Position numbers and translations under genes: made by a program. 52,471 nucleotides of DNA, taken from positions 1 through 52,471 of the forward strand of contig JAOATE010000039.1 of the NCBI GenBank assembly GCA_030158305.1. Direction: 5' to 3'. The notes beneath the pieces are model-generated. The model saw only the letters and a program-made list of their open reading frames with translations. It had not been told where the DNA came from and searched no databases. Shown here one piece after another: positions 26,633 through 36,418 of the stretch (position 1 is the first letter of the stretch; the number at the start of each line of letters is the position of its first letter). Source of the DNA: Burkholderiaceae bacterium (GTDB taxonomy: Bacteria; Pseudomonadota; Gammaproteobacteria; Burkholderiales; Burkholderiaceae_B).

Positions 26633-27951
26633 AGGCCCCTGCTCGTCGTCGTCTGTTGGGTGCGGCAACGATTTTACTTTTGCCAGTGATTCCTCGAATC
26701 GCCATGGCGGCCAAGCTACTCGCTGTGCGCACCTGGCCAGCGGATGATTACACACGCGTCACGCTCGAACTCGACAGCGAATTACGTGCCGAACATTTCA
26801 CTCTAGAAAATCCGCATCGTATGGTGGTGGATATTCAGGGCATGGAGATGAACCCGGCACTCAACGACTTGGTCCGCAAAGTACGTCCTGACGACCCTTA
26901 CATCAGCTCGTTGCGCGTCGCGCAGAACCGGGCCAATGTCATCCGCATTGTTTTTGACTTGAAACAAGCCATCGCGCCGCAAGTTTTCACACTTAAGCCC
27001 GTTGGGGACTACAAGTTCCGTCTGGTGCTGGATCTGTACCCGAAAGTCGCTCAAGACCCTCTGACTGCCCTGTTGAAAAAAATGCCGCAGAAAAAGCTGG
27101 ATGAGGATCCGCTTGCGCGGGTGCTCAACGACATCAGTCGTAATCCAAAAGGGACGGGTATGGCTGCTGTTCCTGTGATTCCTAACTCTGTCGCGCCACC
27201 ACTTGCGCCAAGTAGCCCAAGCACCAGTCCGACGCCTCTCGGTCGGCGTCGCATGGTGACGATCGCAATTGATGCAGGTCATGGCGGCGAAGATCCAGGC
27301 GCAATCGGCAAAGGCGGCACACGCGAAAAAGACGTTGTTCTCGCAATTGCTCAAAAGCTCAAAGCTCGCATTGATGCCACACCCGGTATGCGTGGCTACC
27401 TCACCCGTGACGGCGATTATTTCGTTCCGCTCCATGTCCGCGTCGAGAAGGCCCGCCGAGTCAAAGCAGATCTGTTTGTGTCGATTCACGCAGACGCTTT
27501 CCCACGCCCCACTGCAGGTGGCAGCTCGGTCTACGTTCTCTCTGATCGTGGCGCCTCGAGTACAGCGGCAAAATGGTTAGCTGAAAAAGAAAACTCAGCG
27601 GATTTGATCGGTGGCATCAATATTCAGACAAAAAACAATCAAGTCGCTAAAATTTTGCTTGATCTGTCTACCTCCGCCCAAATCAAAGATTCAACCCAAC
27701 TGGCTTCGACGATGTTGGATCAGCTGCGTGGCGTGTATCGCTTGCACAAACCACAAGTTGAAAACGCCGGTTTTGCGGTGTTGCGTGCGCCTGACATGCC
27801 TTCGATCTTGGTCGAAACTGCCTTTATCAGCAATCCGACCGAGGAGCAGATGCTGAGGAGCGCTCAGACTCAAGATCGCTTCGCCTCGGCAATGCAATCG
27901 GGTATTCAGCATTTTTTCAAAGTCAATCCGCATCTCTCAACCGTCGGGTAA
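26584..27951 (+). CDS. amiC: N-acetylmuramoyl-L-alanine amidase (AmiC-like)
   Basis: Periplasmic zinc amidase that cleaves septal peptidoglycan during cell separation. 455 residues. The N-terminus has a Tat-type signal, ARRRLLGAA followed by a hydrophobic stretch ending AMAA. An AMIN domain (about 45-150) targets the septum, a proline/serine linker follows, and an Amidase_3 domain (about 220-445) starts at IAIDAGHGGEDPGAIG with zinc ligands in DAGHGG, the SIHADAF histidine and the catalytic glutamate in VETAFISN. It overlaps tsaE and ends before a clear terminator. Confidence 0.94.
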   Translation: MDRRVTSDKSGRTEGLKAPARRRLLGAATILLLPVIPRIAMAAKLLAVRTWPADDYTRVTLELDSELRAEHFTLENPHRMVVDIQGMEMNPALNDLVRKVRPDDPYISSLRVAQNRANVIRIVFDLKQAIAPQVFTLKPVGDYKFRLVLDLYPKVAQDPLTALLKKMPQKKLDEDPLARVLNDISRNPKGTGMAAVPVIPNSVAPPLAPSSPSTSPTPLGRRRMVTIAIDAGHGGEDPGAIGKGGTREKDVVLAIAQKLKARIDATPGMRGYLTRDGDYFVPLHVRVEKARRVKADLFVSIHADAFPRPTAGGSSVYVLSDRGASSTAAKWLAEKENSADLIGGINIQTKNNQVAKILLDLSTSAQIKDSTQLASTMLDQLRGVYRLHKPQVENAGFAVLRAPDMPSILVETAFISNPTEEQMLRSAQTQDRFASAMQSGIQHFFKVNPHLSTVG

Positions 27952-27978
27952 CACAACAATACGAACATCTGCCCCAAC

Positions 27979-28006
27979 AAGCCTCTAGAATAGAGGCTTC
28001 TTTTTG
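27979..28006 (+). terminator. Rho-independent terminator after amiC
   Basis: A nine-base perfect stem, AAGCCTCTA (27979-27987) with TAGAGGCTT (27991-27999), three-base loop GAA, followed by CTTTTTG. It ends only 13 bases before the mutL start, so mutL may depend on read-through or on a promoter that overlaps it. Confidence 0.85.
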
Positions 28007-28018
28007 TTCGTGCTCAAT

Positions 28019-29857
28019 ATGTCTATTCGTCGCCCCATCTGTGCACTGCCCGACCTGCTAGTGAGTCAAATCGCGGCCGGCGAGGTCATCGAGCGTCCTG
28101 CCTCCGTGCTCAAAGAACTCGTGGAAAATGCCGTAGATGCAGGCGCACAAACAGTTGAGGTTCGTCTTGAGGCAGGGGGCATCAGACGCATTGCGGTGAT
28201 AGATGATGGCGGCGGCATTGCGAAAGAAGAACTCGCACTGGCTTTGACCCGTCACGCCACGAGCAAAATCAACTCGCTCGAAGAACTCGAGTCTGTGCAT
28301 TCGATGGGGTTTCGTGGCGAAGCGCTGGCCTCGATTGCCGCGGTTTCACAGCTGACACTCATCTCTCGTCCAAAAGAAGCGGATCACGCTTGGTGCCTGG
28401 AACCTGGGGCCATCGACGCGACGGCCGCCTCTGGCGCCCTCGGCACCACAGTGGATGTGAAATATTTATTTGATCGCGTACCAGCCAGACGTAAATTTTT
28501 GCGTGCGGAAGCGACGGAATTTGGTCACTGCATAGATGCCATCGAACGCATCGCGCTGGCCTTTCCAGAGGTTGGGTTCCGTGTCTTTCATAATGACCGA
28601 GCAGTGCGTCAATGGTTGCCCACTTCAGCCCTCAAACGGATCAGCGACGTCCTGGGATCAGAATTTAACGAGCACGGCATCGAGGTCAATGCCCAAGGCG
28701 GCTTGATCTCTCTCATGGGTGTGGTGACGAGGCCCACGGCAGCACGTGCACGCGCGGATCGTCAGTTTTTGTTTGTTAATGGCCGTCATGTCCGAGACCG
28801 TACGGTTTCCCATGCTTTGCGTAGCGCCTACGCCGATGTCTTGCATGGCGATCGTCAACCCGCCTATGTATTATTTTTACATGTGGACCCTACCGCCGTC
28901 GACGTTAACGTCCATCCGGCCAAACACGAGGTCCGTTTTCGCGACTCTGGTGCCGTCCATCGTTTTGTTCAGCAAACAGTCACTCAAGCACTCGCAGGTG
29001 TCGCGGGCGCTCAGCAAGTCTCTGCTGTGGGGACGTCTACCGATCCGAATGTACAGAGAACGCAAGAGAACGTGACTGGCTTTATGCCAGCGGCCTTTGC
29101 GAGCAATGGATCTAGTAGTCGCTCCGCGGCATTTGATCATCGCACGCAGCCAGGTGGTGCTTGGCAAGCCACAACACAGCAGGCTTTTCATTTGCGCGAG
29201 AATGGACCTGCCTCATCTGTTTCGACTGAGGCATGGAAAACACTTTACGCGCCACTCGATGAGCCGACACCTGCCTGGCCACTCGGACGCGCCCTCGCCC
29301 AGGTGCATGGGATCTATATCTTGGCTCAAACGAGTTCGGGGCTGGCGTTGATCGACATGCATGCCGCCCACGAGCGTGTGGTGTATGAGCAGCTTAAAAA
29401 AGCGCTTGATACGCAATCATTGCCGCAACAAACTCTGCTTGTGCCCGTTGTGTTTCGAGTCACCGAAAAAGAAATCGCGCTCGCCGAAGAATTTCGTGCA
29501 CAGATCAACGAACTCGGCTTTGAGATGGCCACCGTGGGACCTCAAGATATGGCGTTACGTGCCGTACCCGCCATGCTGATTCGTGGTGATTTAGAGGCGC
29601 TCGCACGCGGCGTTCTGCGTGACCTTGAACACTTGGGTGCGAGTCAGCTTTTAACCGAGCAACGTAACACCTTGCTTGGCACAATGGCTTGCCATGGGGC
29701 GGTGCGGGCCAATCGTCAACTCACGCTCGAAGAAATGAATGCCCTGCTGCGTCAGATGGAGCAGACTGAACGCGCGGATCAGTGCAATCACGGACGGCCC
29801 ACCTGGATTCACTGGAGTGTGTCGGATTTGGACAAACTATTTTTACGCGGCCAATGA
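28019..29857 (+). CDS. mutL: DNA mismatch repair protein MutL
   Basis: Couples MutS mismatch recognition to strand removal. 612 residues. The GHKL ATPase is clear: [16 protein letters not shown] and [10 protein letters not shown] in the first 110 residues. The C-terminal domain has [12 protein letters not shown] (residues 446-457), matching the D-x-HA-x2-E-x4-E endonuclease motif, plus [12 protein letters not shown] and CNHGRPTW. This implies a MutH-independent system, as known in Neisseria and Pseudomonas. The ATG at 28019 gives [12 protein letters not shown]. Its stop overlaps the miaA start (ATGA). Confidence 0.97.
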   Translation: MSIRRPICALPDLLVSQIAAGEVIERPASVLKELVENAVDAGAQTVEVRLEAGGIRRIAVIDDGGGIAKEELALALTRHATSKINSLEELESVHSMGFRGEALASIAAVSQLTLISRPKEADHAWCLEPGAIDATAASGALGTTVDVKYLFDRVPARRKFLRAEATEFGHCIDAIERIALAFPEVGFRVFHNDRAVRQWLPTSALKRISDVLGSEFNEHGIEVNAQGGLISLMGVVTRPTAARARADRQFLFVNGRHVRDRTVSHALRSAYADVLHGDRQPAYVLFLHVDPTAVDVNVHPAKHEVRFRDSGAVHRFVQQTVTQALAGVAGAQQVSAVGTSTDPNVQRTQENVTGFMPAAFASNGSSSRSAAFDHRTQPGGAWQATTQQAFHLRENGPASSVSTEAWKTLYAPLDEPTPAWPLGRALAQVHGIYILAQTSSGLALIDMHAAHERVVYEQLKKALDTQSLPQQTLLVPVVFRVTEKEIALAEEFRAQINELGFEMATVGPQDMALRAVPAMLIRGDLEALARGVLRDLEHLGASQLLTEQRNTLLGTMACHGAVRANRQLTLEEMNALLRQMEQTERADQCNHGRPTWIHWSVSDLDKLFLRGQ

Positions 29858-30834
29858 CACCAGACATGCCGGATCAGCAATCGTCCCGCATCCCTGCGTT
29901 ATTATGCCTTGCGGGCCCCACCGCAAGTGGCAAGAGCGCCATCGCACGCGCGATTGCACAAAAGTGGCCATGCGAAATTATTAATGTTGACTCTGCCACC
30001 ATTTATCGCGGCATGGATATTGGTACAGCCAAGCCCTCGCAAGAAGAGCGTGCCGCGATTCATCACCACTTATTAGATATTTTGGATCCGCTGGAATCAT
30101 ATTCAGCGGCAGCCTTTAGACGCGATGCGCTTCGTTGCGTAAAAGAAATACGCGCCCGAGGACGCCTGCCTGTGATGGTGGGCGGCACGATGCTTTACTT
30201 TAAAGCCTTGCGCGACGGACTCAATGACTTACCTAGCGCAGACCCAGAGATTAGAAAAGAACTTGAGTTGCGAGCCGCTGTCGAGGGTTGGCCTGCCATG
30301 CATGCAGCACTTCACTTGATTGATCCCGTGACCGCAGCGAGACTTTCTCCCAACGATAGTCAACGGATACAGAGGGCGCTGGAGATCTGGCACATCAGCG
30401 GCAAGACGATGTCTGAACTGCTCAGCGCTCCCGAACAAACTGACAAACCACTGGCCACGATCACCTTGAGTCTTGAGCCCACAGAGCGCAGCCACCTGCA
30501 CCAGCGCATTGCATTGCGCTTTGATCAAATGCTGGAGGAAGGTTTGATTGAGGAGGTCCGGGCGCTACGTGCGCGAGGCGACTTGCATACAGACCTGCCA
30601 TCGATTCGCTGCGTGGGCTATCGACAATTTTGGTCCATGCTAGAAGGCGAGGTCACGCCCGCACAGGCCAGAGAGCAAGCCATCGCGGCCACCCGTCAAC
30701 TAGCCAAAAGGCAATTGACGTGGCTGCGTAGCCTACCCGATCGTCTCACGATCGAGGCTGACTCAAGCGAAGCAACCGAGAAGACCTTGTCAATCGTGGA
30801 TCGTTTGATCCACGACCGAACGATTGTCGACTAA
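29854..30834 (+). CDS. miaA: tRNA dimethylallyltransferase
   Basis: Adds a dimethylallyl group to A37 of tRNAs reading UNN codons. 326 residues. The P-loop GPTASGKS is at residues 21-28, and [17 protein letters not shown] and [11 protein letters not shown] are typical; [15 protein letters not shown] near the end is also diagnostic. The mutL-miaA order with a 4-base overlap is widespread in proteobacteria. Its last codons contain a strong inverted repeat that may help stop transcription toward purM. Confidence 0.96.
   Translation: MTPDMPDQQSSRIPALLCLAGPTASGKSAIARAIAQKWPCEIINVDSATIYRGMDIGTAKPSQEERAAIHHHLLDILDPLESYSAAAFRRDALRCVKEIRARGRLPVMVGGTMLYFKALRDGLNDLPSADPEIRKELELRAAVEGWPAMHAALHLIDPVTAARLSPNDSQRIQRALEIWHISGKTMSELLSAPEQTDKPLATITLSLEPTERSHLHQRIALRFDQMLEEGLIEEVRALRARGDLHTDLPSIRCVGYRQFWSMLEGEVTPAQAREQAIAATRQLAKRQLTWLRSLPDRLTIEADSSEATEKTLSIVDRLIHDRTIVD
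30794..30815. other. Inverted repeat at the miaA/purM convergence
   Basis: TCGTGGATC (30794-30802) and GATCCACGA (30807-30815) form a perfect nine-base stem with a GTTT loop inside the last codons of miaA. No T-run follows on either strand, so it is at best a non-canonical terminator or mRNA 3' end protector for the convergent genes. Confidence 0.5.
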
Positions 30835-30835
30835 C

Positions 30836-31882
30836 TTAGAGGACGACTGTTTGTGCGTCTGTGGCCGCACACTCGGCGATCTCTCCGAGCTGATAGACCG
30901 TTTCGCCCTGGGCTCGCAGTGCTTGACTGATGGCCTCTGCTTGTGCCGCAGGCACCACAGCAACCATACCGATTCCGCAGTTAAAAACACGGTGCATTTC
31001 GGTGTCGGCGACGCCGCCCTGCTCTTGCAGCCAGCTAAAAAGTTTGGGCATTTGCCAAGCATCTCGGTGCAGACGCGCTTGTAAACCAGGCTGCAAAATA
31101 CGTGGCACATTGTCTAGCAACCCACCACCGGTAATATGCGCCAAGCCTTTGATTTGTTTACCAAAATCCTTGAGGACCGCCAATACGGGCTTGACATACA
31201 AATGCGTCGGCGCCATCACGACATCACCTAAAGGCTGACCGTGAAAGTCTTGTTCGGGACGGGCATTGGCACGCTGCAAGATTTTGCGCAGCAAGGAATA
31301 ACCGTTTGAATGGGCACCACTTGAGGCCAAACCTAACACCACGTCGCCTGGTTGAATGGATTTGCCATCAATCAGCGCAGACTTTTCAGCCGCACCCACA
31401 GCAAAACCAGCCAAGTCGTACTCACCATCCGGATACATGCCGGGCATTTCAGCGGTTTCGCCGCCGATGAGTGCGCAACCAGAAAGCTCGCAACCCTTGG
31501 CGATACCGCCCACCACTTGAGCGGCCACGTCGACTGACAATTTGCCGCAGGCAAAATAATCCAGGAAAAACAATGGCTCTGCACCCTGAACCAAAATGTC
31601 GTTGACACTCATCGCCACAAGATCGATTCCGACAGTGTTGTGGCGTTGCCAGTCAAAGGCAAGCTTGAGTTTGGTACCAACGCCATCGGTGCCTGAGACC
31701 AAAACGGGTTCTTTGTAGCGTTTTGGGACCTCAAACAAGGCACCAAAGCCACCAATGCCTGCCAGGACACCCTCGCGCATTGTGCGCGCTGCCAGGGGTT
31801 TAATACGGTCGACCAGGGCATCGCCCGCGTCAATATCGACGCCAGCGTCGCGGTAAGTCAGAGGAGCTTGAGGTTGTGTCAT
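30836..31882 (-). CDS. purM: Phosphoribosylformylglycinamidine cyclo-ligase
   Basis: AIR synthetase, fifth step of purine synthesis, ATP-dependent. 348 residues. [62 protein letters not shown] and [11 protein letters not shown] are all diagnostic. It is a single gene, convergent with miaA one base away and divergent from hda across 70 bases. No PurR-like operator was recognised upstream. Confidence 0.97.
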   Translation of the reverse strand: MTQPQAPLTYRDAGVDIDAGDALVDRIKPLAARTMREGVLAGIGGFGALFEVPKRYKEPVLVSGTDGVGTKLKLAFDWQRHNTVGIDLVAMSVNDILVQGAEPLFFLDYFACGKLSVDVAAQVVGGIAKGCELSGCALIGGETAEMPGMYPDGEYDLAGFAVGAAEKSALIDGKSIQPGDVVLGLASSGAHSNGYSLLRKILQRANARPEQDFHGQPLGDVVMAPTHLYVKPVLAVLKDFGKQIKGLAHITGGGLLDNVPRILQPGLQARLHRDAWQMPKLFSWLQEQGGVADTEMHRVFNCGIGMVAVVPAAQAEAISQALRAQGETVYQLGEIAECAATDAQTVVL

Positions 31883-31942
31883 GGGAAAAAGCCGTGGTTG
31901 TGTGACAATTGTGGACTTTCGTCCGTATTTTTACTGATTTTA

Positions 31943-31958
31943 CGATGAGTCGATGAGT
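31943..31958 (+). repeat. 8-base tandem duplication at the hda start codon
   Basis: CGATGAGT occurs twice in a row, so two ATG codons in different frames lie 8 bases apart (31945 and 31953). The first opens a three-codon frame (Met-Ser-Arg-stop) whose TGA at 31954-31956 overlaps the second ATG, the hda start. Confidence 0.75.
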
Positions 31959-32654
31959 CGGCAGTTACTTCTAGAAATCTCCCCCACCCAAAGTCCAAGT
32001 TTGGACAACACTGTGGTGGGCGCAAATGCCGCCGCTATCGATGCGGCAAAGGGCTTGTCTCCGGGACGTGCACTGTATTTATGGGGTGCACCCGGCTGTG
32101 GGCGCAGCCATTTGCTGCATGCAATGATAAAAGACAAACGCGCTCATTTTTTCAATATCGAGACACTTTCTGACAAAATTTTGACGCTCGCCACCCTGCC
32201 AGCCGACCAAATTGGGGCAGAAGTTGTAGCCGTGGACGATATTCAGGAGATGACCGCAGAGCAGCAGGCTGCCGTGTTTGCCCTGTACAATCGCTGGCGC
32301 GAGCTTGCTGCGACGCCTCAAGCTTTCGGACTGGTTGTCACAGGCGATCGTGCGCCGATGATGATGTCCTTGCGTGAAGACTTACGCACCCGGTTAGGCT
32401 GGGATCTGGTGTTTCGCCTAGACCCCTTGTCCGATGCGGAAAAACTCGAAGCGCTCAAAGCCTATGCGCTCAGGCGTGGGCTTCCACTCTCCGAAGAGGT
32501 GTTGGACTGGATGTTGACGCATTACACCCGAGACATCCGGCAACTTTTTGCCTTGGTGGATGCGCTAGACCGGTACTCTCTTTCTAAACACCGGACGGTG
32601 ACTGTGCCCCTTGTGCGCCAAATGCTGTCCGACCGAGAATTTTTACAATCATGA
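31953..32654 (+). CDS. hda: DnaA regulatory inactivator Hda
   Basis: DnaA-homologous AAA+ protein that with the sliding clamp triggers DnaA-ATP hydrolysis. 233 residues. The N-terminal QLLLEIS resembles the clamp-binding motif. The P-loop GAPGCGRS (45-52) has Arg in place of the usual Lys, as in E. coli Hda (GAGRS). VVAVDDIQEMT is the Walker B and LREDLRTRLGWDLVFRLDPLSD the sensor/arginine-finger region. The ATG at 31953 sits in an 8-base tandem repeat. Its stop overlaps the next gene by 4 bases. Confidence 0.94.
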   Translation: MSRQLLLEISPTQSPSLDNTVVGANAAAIDAAKGLSPGRALYLWGAPGCGRSHLLHAMIKDKRAHFFNIETLSDKILTLATLPADQIGAEVVAVDDIQEMTAEQQAAVFALYNRWRELAATPQAFGLVVTGDRAPMMMSLREDLRTRLGWDLVFRLDPLSDAEKLEALKAYALRRGLPLSEEVLDWMLTHYTRDIRQLFALVDALDRYSLSKHRTVTVPLVRQMLSDREFLQS

Positions 32655-33349
32655 CCTTCAGACGACTCGCACTTTTTGATCTCGACCACACGCTGCTGCC
32701 TCTTGATAGCGATTATCAGTGGGCTGTTTTCATGGCCAAATCCGGTCGGGCGGGCGATCCAGCCGAGGCGTTGCGTCGCAACGAAGAACTGATGGACCGT
32801 TATAACGCAGGAGAGTTGACTGCTGAACAAGCCGCAGAGTTTATGCTGGGTTTGCTGGCTGCGCACCCTCCTCACTTGCTGGCGGCCTGGCACGAAGAGT
32901 TTATGCAAAACGTCATTCGTCCGGCCATGACCCAAGCGGCTATCGAACTCGTACAACAACACCTGGCTGCAGGCGACCTCTGTGCCGTGGTCACCGCGAC
33001 CAACAGCTTTGTGACAGCGCCGATTGCACGTGCGTTTGGTGTACCCACACTGATCGCAACAGATCCCGAATACATTGCAGGCCGTTACACCGGAAAAATA
33101 TTAGGCACGCCCAGTTTTAAACATGGCAAAGTCCTCCGCGTGAACAGCTGGCTTGAAGGCTTGAGCAAGCGATTACAAGATTTTGATGCGTCCTATTTTT
33201 ACAGTGACTCGATCAATGATCTCCCGCTGCTCGAAGTCGTCACCCATCCCATCGTGACAAATCCTAGTGAGAGCCTGCTGAGCGTTGCACAACAACGCAA
33301 ATGGCCCGTACTCAATCTTTTCAACACGCTAGCCGACGATAAATCCTGA
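32651..33349 (+). CDS. HAD superfamily (IB) phosphatase
   Basis: Cytoplasmic hydrolase of the SerB-like HAD-IB group, 232 residues. Motif I FDLDHT has nucleophile Asp10 and acid/base Asp12; VVTATN is motif II and DSINDLPLLEVV is motif IV; Lys in KHGKVLRVN serves as motif III. Sits between hda and pcnB with 4-base and 1-base overlaps, an arrangement conserved in betaproteobacteria. Substrate unknown; such proteins have been linked to phosphoserine or histidinol phosphate, but nothing here decides. Confidence 0.9.
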   Translation: MTFRRLALFDLDHTLLPLDSDYQWAVFMAKSGRAGDPAEALRRNEELMDRYNAGELTAEQAAEFMLGLLAAHPPHLLAAWHEEFMQNVIRPAMTQAAIELVQQHLAAGDLCAVVTATNSFVTAPIARAFGVPTLIATDPEYIAGRYTGKILGTPSFKHGKVLRVNSWLEGLSKRLQDFDASYFYSDSINDLPLLEVVTHPIVTNPSESLLSVAQQRKWPVLNLFNTLADDKS

Positions 33350-34722
33350 TGCTTACAGACACCATTAAACGCTTTGTTGGTCAGCTGTTTGGCCAGAGAT
33401 CACAGGGTTTGCGACGAATCAGCAAAGATAAGCATGGCATTGATCGCCGGATTGTTTCGCGTCATGCCATCAAAGTCTGCGAGGTTTTACAGCACGAAGG
33501 CTACCAAGCCTACATTGTCGGGGGTGCCGTTCGAGATCTGATTGTGGGACTCGAACCCAAAGACTTTGACGTCGCGACCAACGCGACTCCAGAGCAAATC
33601 CGTCCGCTGTTCAGGCGCGCTCGCATCATCGGCCGACGCTTTCAACTGGTGCATGTGGTCTTTGGCCAAGAAATCATTGAAACCTCGACCTTTAGGGCAC
33701 CCGCCTCAGAATCTCAGTCCACAGATGGGCATGGTCGTATTTTGCGCGACAACGAGTTTGGTACCCATGCACAAGATGCGGCGCGACGAGATTTCACGAT
33801 CAACGCGCTGTACTACGATCCCAGCACGGAAGAAGTGATCGATTATCACAATGGCGTCGACGATCTCAAACATCGTTTGATTCGCATGATTGGTGATCCA
33901 CGCACGCGCTACCGTGAAGATCCGGTTCGCATGCTGCGTGCCGTGCGCTTTGCTGTCAAACTCAAGGGAAAGATCGAGCCTGAGACCAAAGAGCCTTTAG
34001 CGTCGATGGCTAACCTGATTGAAAACGTTCCAGCCTCGAGATTATTTGATGAGATGCTGAAGTTGCTGACCTGTGGTCAAGCAATGGAATGTTTGACACA
34101 ACTACGACAAGACGGCTTGCATCAAGGGATCTTACCTTTGTTGGACGTCGTGCTTGAGCAGCCCGGTGGCGAGGCGTTTATCGAGCTCTCGCTCGAGCGA
34201 ACCGATCAGCGTATTCGAAGTGGTAAAACTGTCAGCCCAAGCTTTCTGTTCGCCGCTTTGCTTTGGCATCAAGTCGATGTGCGGTGGCAAAAGCGAATTG
34301 CCGCAGGTGAGCCATCAATTCAAGCTCTCATGGAAGCCGCGGATTCTGTCCTCGACGAACAAACTGAAAAGCTCGCCATTCAAAAACGGTTTAGTGCGGA
34401 CATGCGAGAGATCTGGTTTATGCAACCGCGCTTTGAAAAGCGTTTGCCTAAATCAATCTGGCGCATGTTCGAACAACCTCGGTTTAGAGCCGCTGTCGAT
34501 TTTCTGCAGTTACGCGCGGCATCGCATCAGTTCGATAGCGTGCTGGCGCAGTGGTGGATGGATCTTGCGAATGCTGATGATGAGGGTCGAGCAGCGATGC
34601 TTGAAGACTTGAGTAAACTTCCTCGCGAATCAAGTGCGACCGGAACTCGTCCACGCACACGCCGTCGCAAGCGCAGCCCAAGTACAGGCGCCCAGCGCTC
34701 GCCATCCTCTGACCCAAGTTAG
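33349..34722 (+). CDS. pcnB: Poly(A) polymerase I
   Basis: Adds poly(A) tails to RNA 3' ends, promoting decay. 457 residues. The nucleotidyltransferase core is YIVGGAVRDLIVGLEPKDFDVATNATPEQI-like, with catalytic Asp72 and Asp74, followed by RIIGRRFQLVHV. The tail after residue 435 is very basic (RPRTRRRKR), typical of PcnB and unlike CCA-adding enzymes. The motif and the basic tail favour PcnB over Cca. Start overlaps the HAD gene stop by one base; folK follows after 10 bases. Confidence 0.94.
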   Translation: MLTDTIKRFVGQLFGQRSQGLRRISKDKHGIDRRIVSRHAIKVCEVLQHEGYQAYIVGGAVRDLIVGLEPKDFDVATNATPEQIRPLFRRARIIGRRFQLVHVVFGQEIIETSTFRAPASESQSTDGHGRILRDNEFGTHAQDAARRDFTINALYYDPSTEEVIDYHNGVDDLKHRLIRMIGDPRTRYREDPVRMLRAVRFAVKLKGKIEPETKEPLASMANLIENVPASRLFDEMLKLLTCGQAMECLTQLRQDGLHQGILPLLDVVLEQPGGEAFIELSLERTDQRIRSGKTVSPSFLFAALLWHQVDVRWQKRIAAGEPSIQALMEAADSVLDEQTEKLAIQKRFSADMREIWFMQPRFEKRLPKSIWRMFEQPRFRAAVDFLQLRAASHQFDSVLAQWWMDLANADDEGRAAMLEDLSKLPRESSATGTRPRTRRRKRSPSTGAQRSPSSDPS

Positions 34723-34732
34723 GTCTTCGAAA

Positions 34733-35212
34733 ATGTCTGCGCGCGCTTGGATCGGCCTGGGTGCAAATCTTGGGGACGCGCGCGAGACGATTGAACAGGC
34801 GCTTAAAGCACTTGGCGAGACTCGAGGTATTCAGTCGCTGATTATTGCGCCGCTTTACGGCAGTGACCCCGTCGATGCGCAGGGTCCGACCTTTGTCAAT
34901 ACAGTCGCTCAAATTCATACCACTCTCGCGCCATTAGCCTTGCTCGACGCCTTGCAGGCGATTGAACAGGCGTATGGACGAGAGCGGCCGTTTCGCAATG
35001 CACCACGGACCTTGGATCTCGATTTACTTTTATATGAAGGGGTCGAGATGGAAACACCGAGACTCACACTGCCCCATCCACGCATGCACGAGAGAGCCTT
35101 TGTTTTGCGGCCGCTCAGCGAGCTGACCCCAGATCTCGTACTCAAGCAAGGAAGCCCCCAGACTCTGCTGGAGCAATGCAGCGACCAGAAACTCTGGCCG
35201 CTGCCGCTTTAG
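34733..35212 (+). CDS. folK: 2-amino-4-hydroxy-6-hydroxymethyldihydropteridine pyrophosphokinase
   Basis: Pyrophosphorylates 6-hydroxymethyl-dihydropterin in folate synthesis. 159 residues. WIGLGANLGDARETI at the start, NTVAQIHTTLAP, and the signature RNAPRTLDLDLLLY with Mg-binding Asp95 and Asp97 are clear. HPRMHERAFVLRPLSEL ends the core. The pcnB-folK pairing is common in proteobacteria. The frame is open upstream inside pcnB, but 34733 gives the family start MSARAWIGLG. Confidence 0.96.
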   Translation: MSARAWIGLGANLGDARETIEQALKALGETRGIQSLIIAPLYGSDPVDAQGPTFVNTVAQIHTTLAPLALLDALQAIEQAYGRERPFRNAPRTLDLDLLLYEGVEMETPRLTLPHPRMHERAFVLRPLSELTPDLVLKQGSPQTLLEQCSDQKLWPLPL

Positions 35213-35224
35213 AGCGTTTGAACT

Positions 35225-36418
35225 TTAAATCGCTTTTGCAGCCTCAAGCTTGGTGATGATTTCGTCACTCACGCCCAAGGATTTAAGAATCGCGAGCGTG
35301 TGCTCACCAATAGCCGGAATGGGATCCATTCGAGCATCAAACGCGCTGCTAGTGGCCGGTGGAAGCAAGGCAGGCAAAGCACCCACAGGAGTCTGCACCT
35401 CGGTCCAGCGTTGACGAGCTTTGAGTTGCGGATGCGCCCATACGTCTTTCATTTCATTGACCCGCGCATTGGCAATCTGTGCTTTTTCCAACGCCTCGAT
35501 GACTTCGTCGATCGTCATCTTGGCAAAAGCATCGACAATCAAACCCCGCAAGCCATCACGATTTGCAACCCGCTTGGAAGTCGAGTCATAACGTGGGTCT
35601 TTCGCCAAAGCAGGTTGGTTCAACACTTTTTCGCAAAACACTTGCCACTCACGCTCGTTTTGCAAACCAAGCATCACGTTGCTACCGTCCCCGACAGGAA
35701 AAGGGCCATAGGGGTAGATCGTTGCGTGTGCAGCGCCTGCGCGTGGCGGAGGAGACTGCCCTTCAAAGGCGTAATAAAGTGGGAAGCTCATCCACTCCAC
35801 CATGCTCTCGAGCATCGATACATCGAGATGACTGCCCAAACCCGTTTTATGGCGCAACAACAATGCGTTCAAAATGCTGGAATAGGCATACGAACCAGCA
35901 GCAATATCCGCGATCGAACAGCCTGCCTTGGCGGGCGCATCAGGCGACCCCGTCACAGAGATGAAACCACTTTCACTCTGAATCAACAGGTCGTATGCTT
36001 TTTTGGTTTCGTAAGGACCACCTTCGCCGTAGCCTGATATATCGCACACAATCAGTTTGGGAAAGCGCTCGTGCAAAGCCTCGAAAGATAAACCCATGCG
36101 CGCAGCAGCCCCGGGTGCCAGATTTTGCACAAGCACATCGGCCTCGGCCAGCAGCTCGTTCAAAATCGGACCGGCATCCTCATGTTTGAGGTCCAAGGTC
36201 AAACTTTCTTTGGAACGATTTGTCCAAACAAAGTGCGAGGCCATACCCCGCGTGCGCTCATCGTATTTGCGAGCAAAATCGCCCACACCCGGCCGCTCGA
36301 CTTTGATGACGCGCGCACCATTGTCGGCGAGTTGACGGGTGCAAAACGGCGCTGCGATCGCGTGTTCTAGACTGACGACCGTAATCCCATCGAGTGGGCG
36401 TGGACCAGCTTTTTTCAT
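35225..36418 (-). CDS. CaiB/BaiF (class III) CoA-transferase
   Basis: CoA-transferase of 397 residues. GITVVSLEHAIAAPFCTRQLAD and GARVIKVERPGVGDFAR are family signatures; Asp143 in AYDLLIQSESGFISVTG is the expected catalytic aspartate. It is last in the minus-strand arm of the catabolic cluster; its ATG overlaps the stop of the hydratase gene (ATGA), so the two are coupled. Relatives include succinyl-CoA-dependent transferases for itaconate, mesaconate and aromatic succinates; the acid used here is not known. Confidence 0.92.
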   Translation of the reverse strand: MKKAGPRPLDGITVVSLEHAIAAPFCTRQLADNGARVIKVERPGVGDFARKYDERTRGMASHFVWTNRSKESLTLDLKHEDAGPILNELLAEADVLVQNLAPGAAARMGLSFEALHERFPKLIVCDISGYGEGGPYETKKAYDLLIQSESGFISVTGSPDAPAKAGCSIADIAAGSYAYSSILNALLLRHKTGLGSHLDVSMLESMVEWMSFPLYYAFEGQSPPPRAGAAHATIYPYGPFPVGDGSNVMLGLQNEREWQVFCEKVLNQPALAKDPRYDSTSKRVANRDGLRGLIVDAFAKMTIDEVIEALEKAQIANARVNEMKDVWAHPQLKARQRWTEVQTPVGALPALLPPATSSAFDARMDPIPAIGEHTLAILKSLGVSDEIITKLEAAKAI

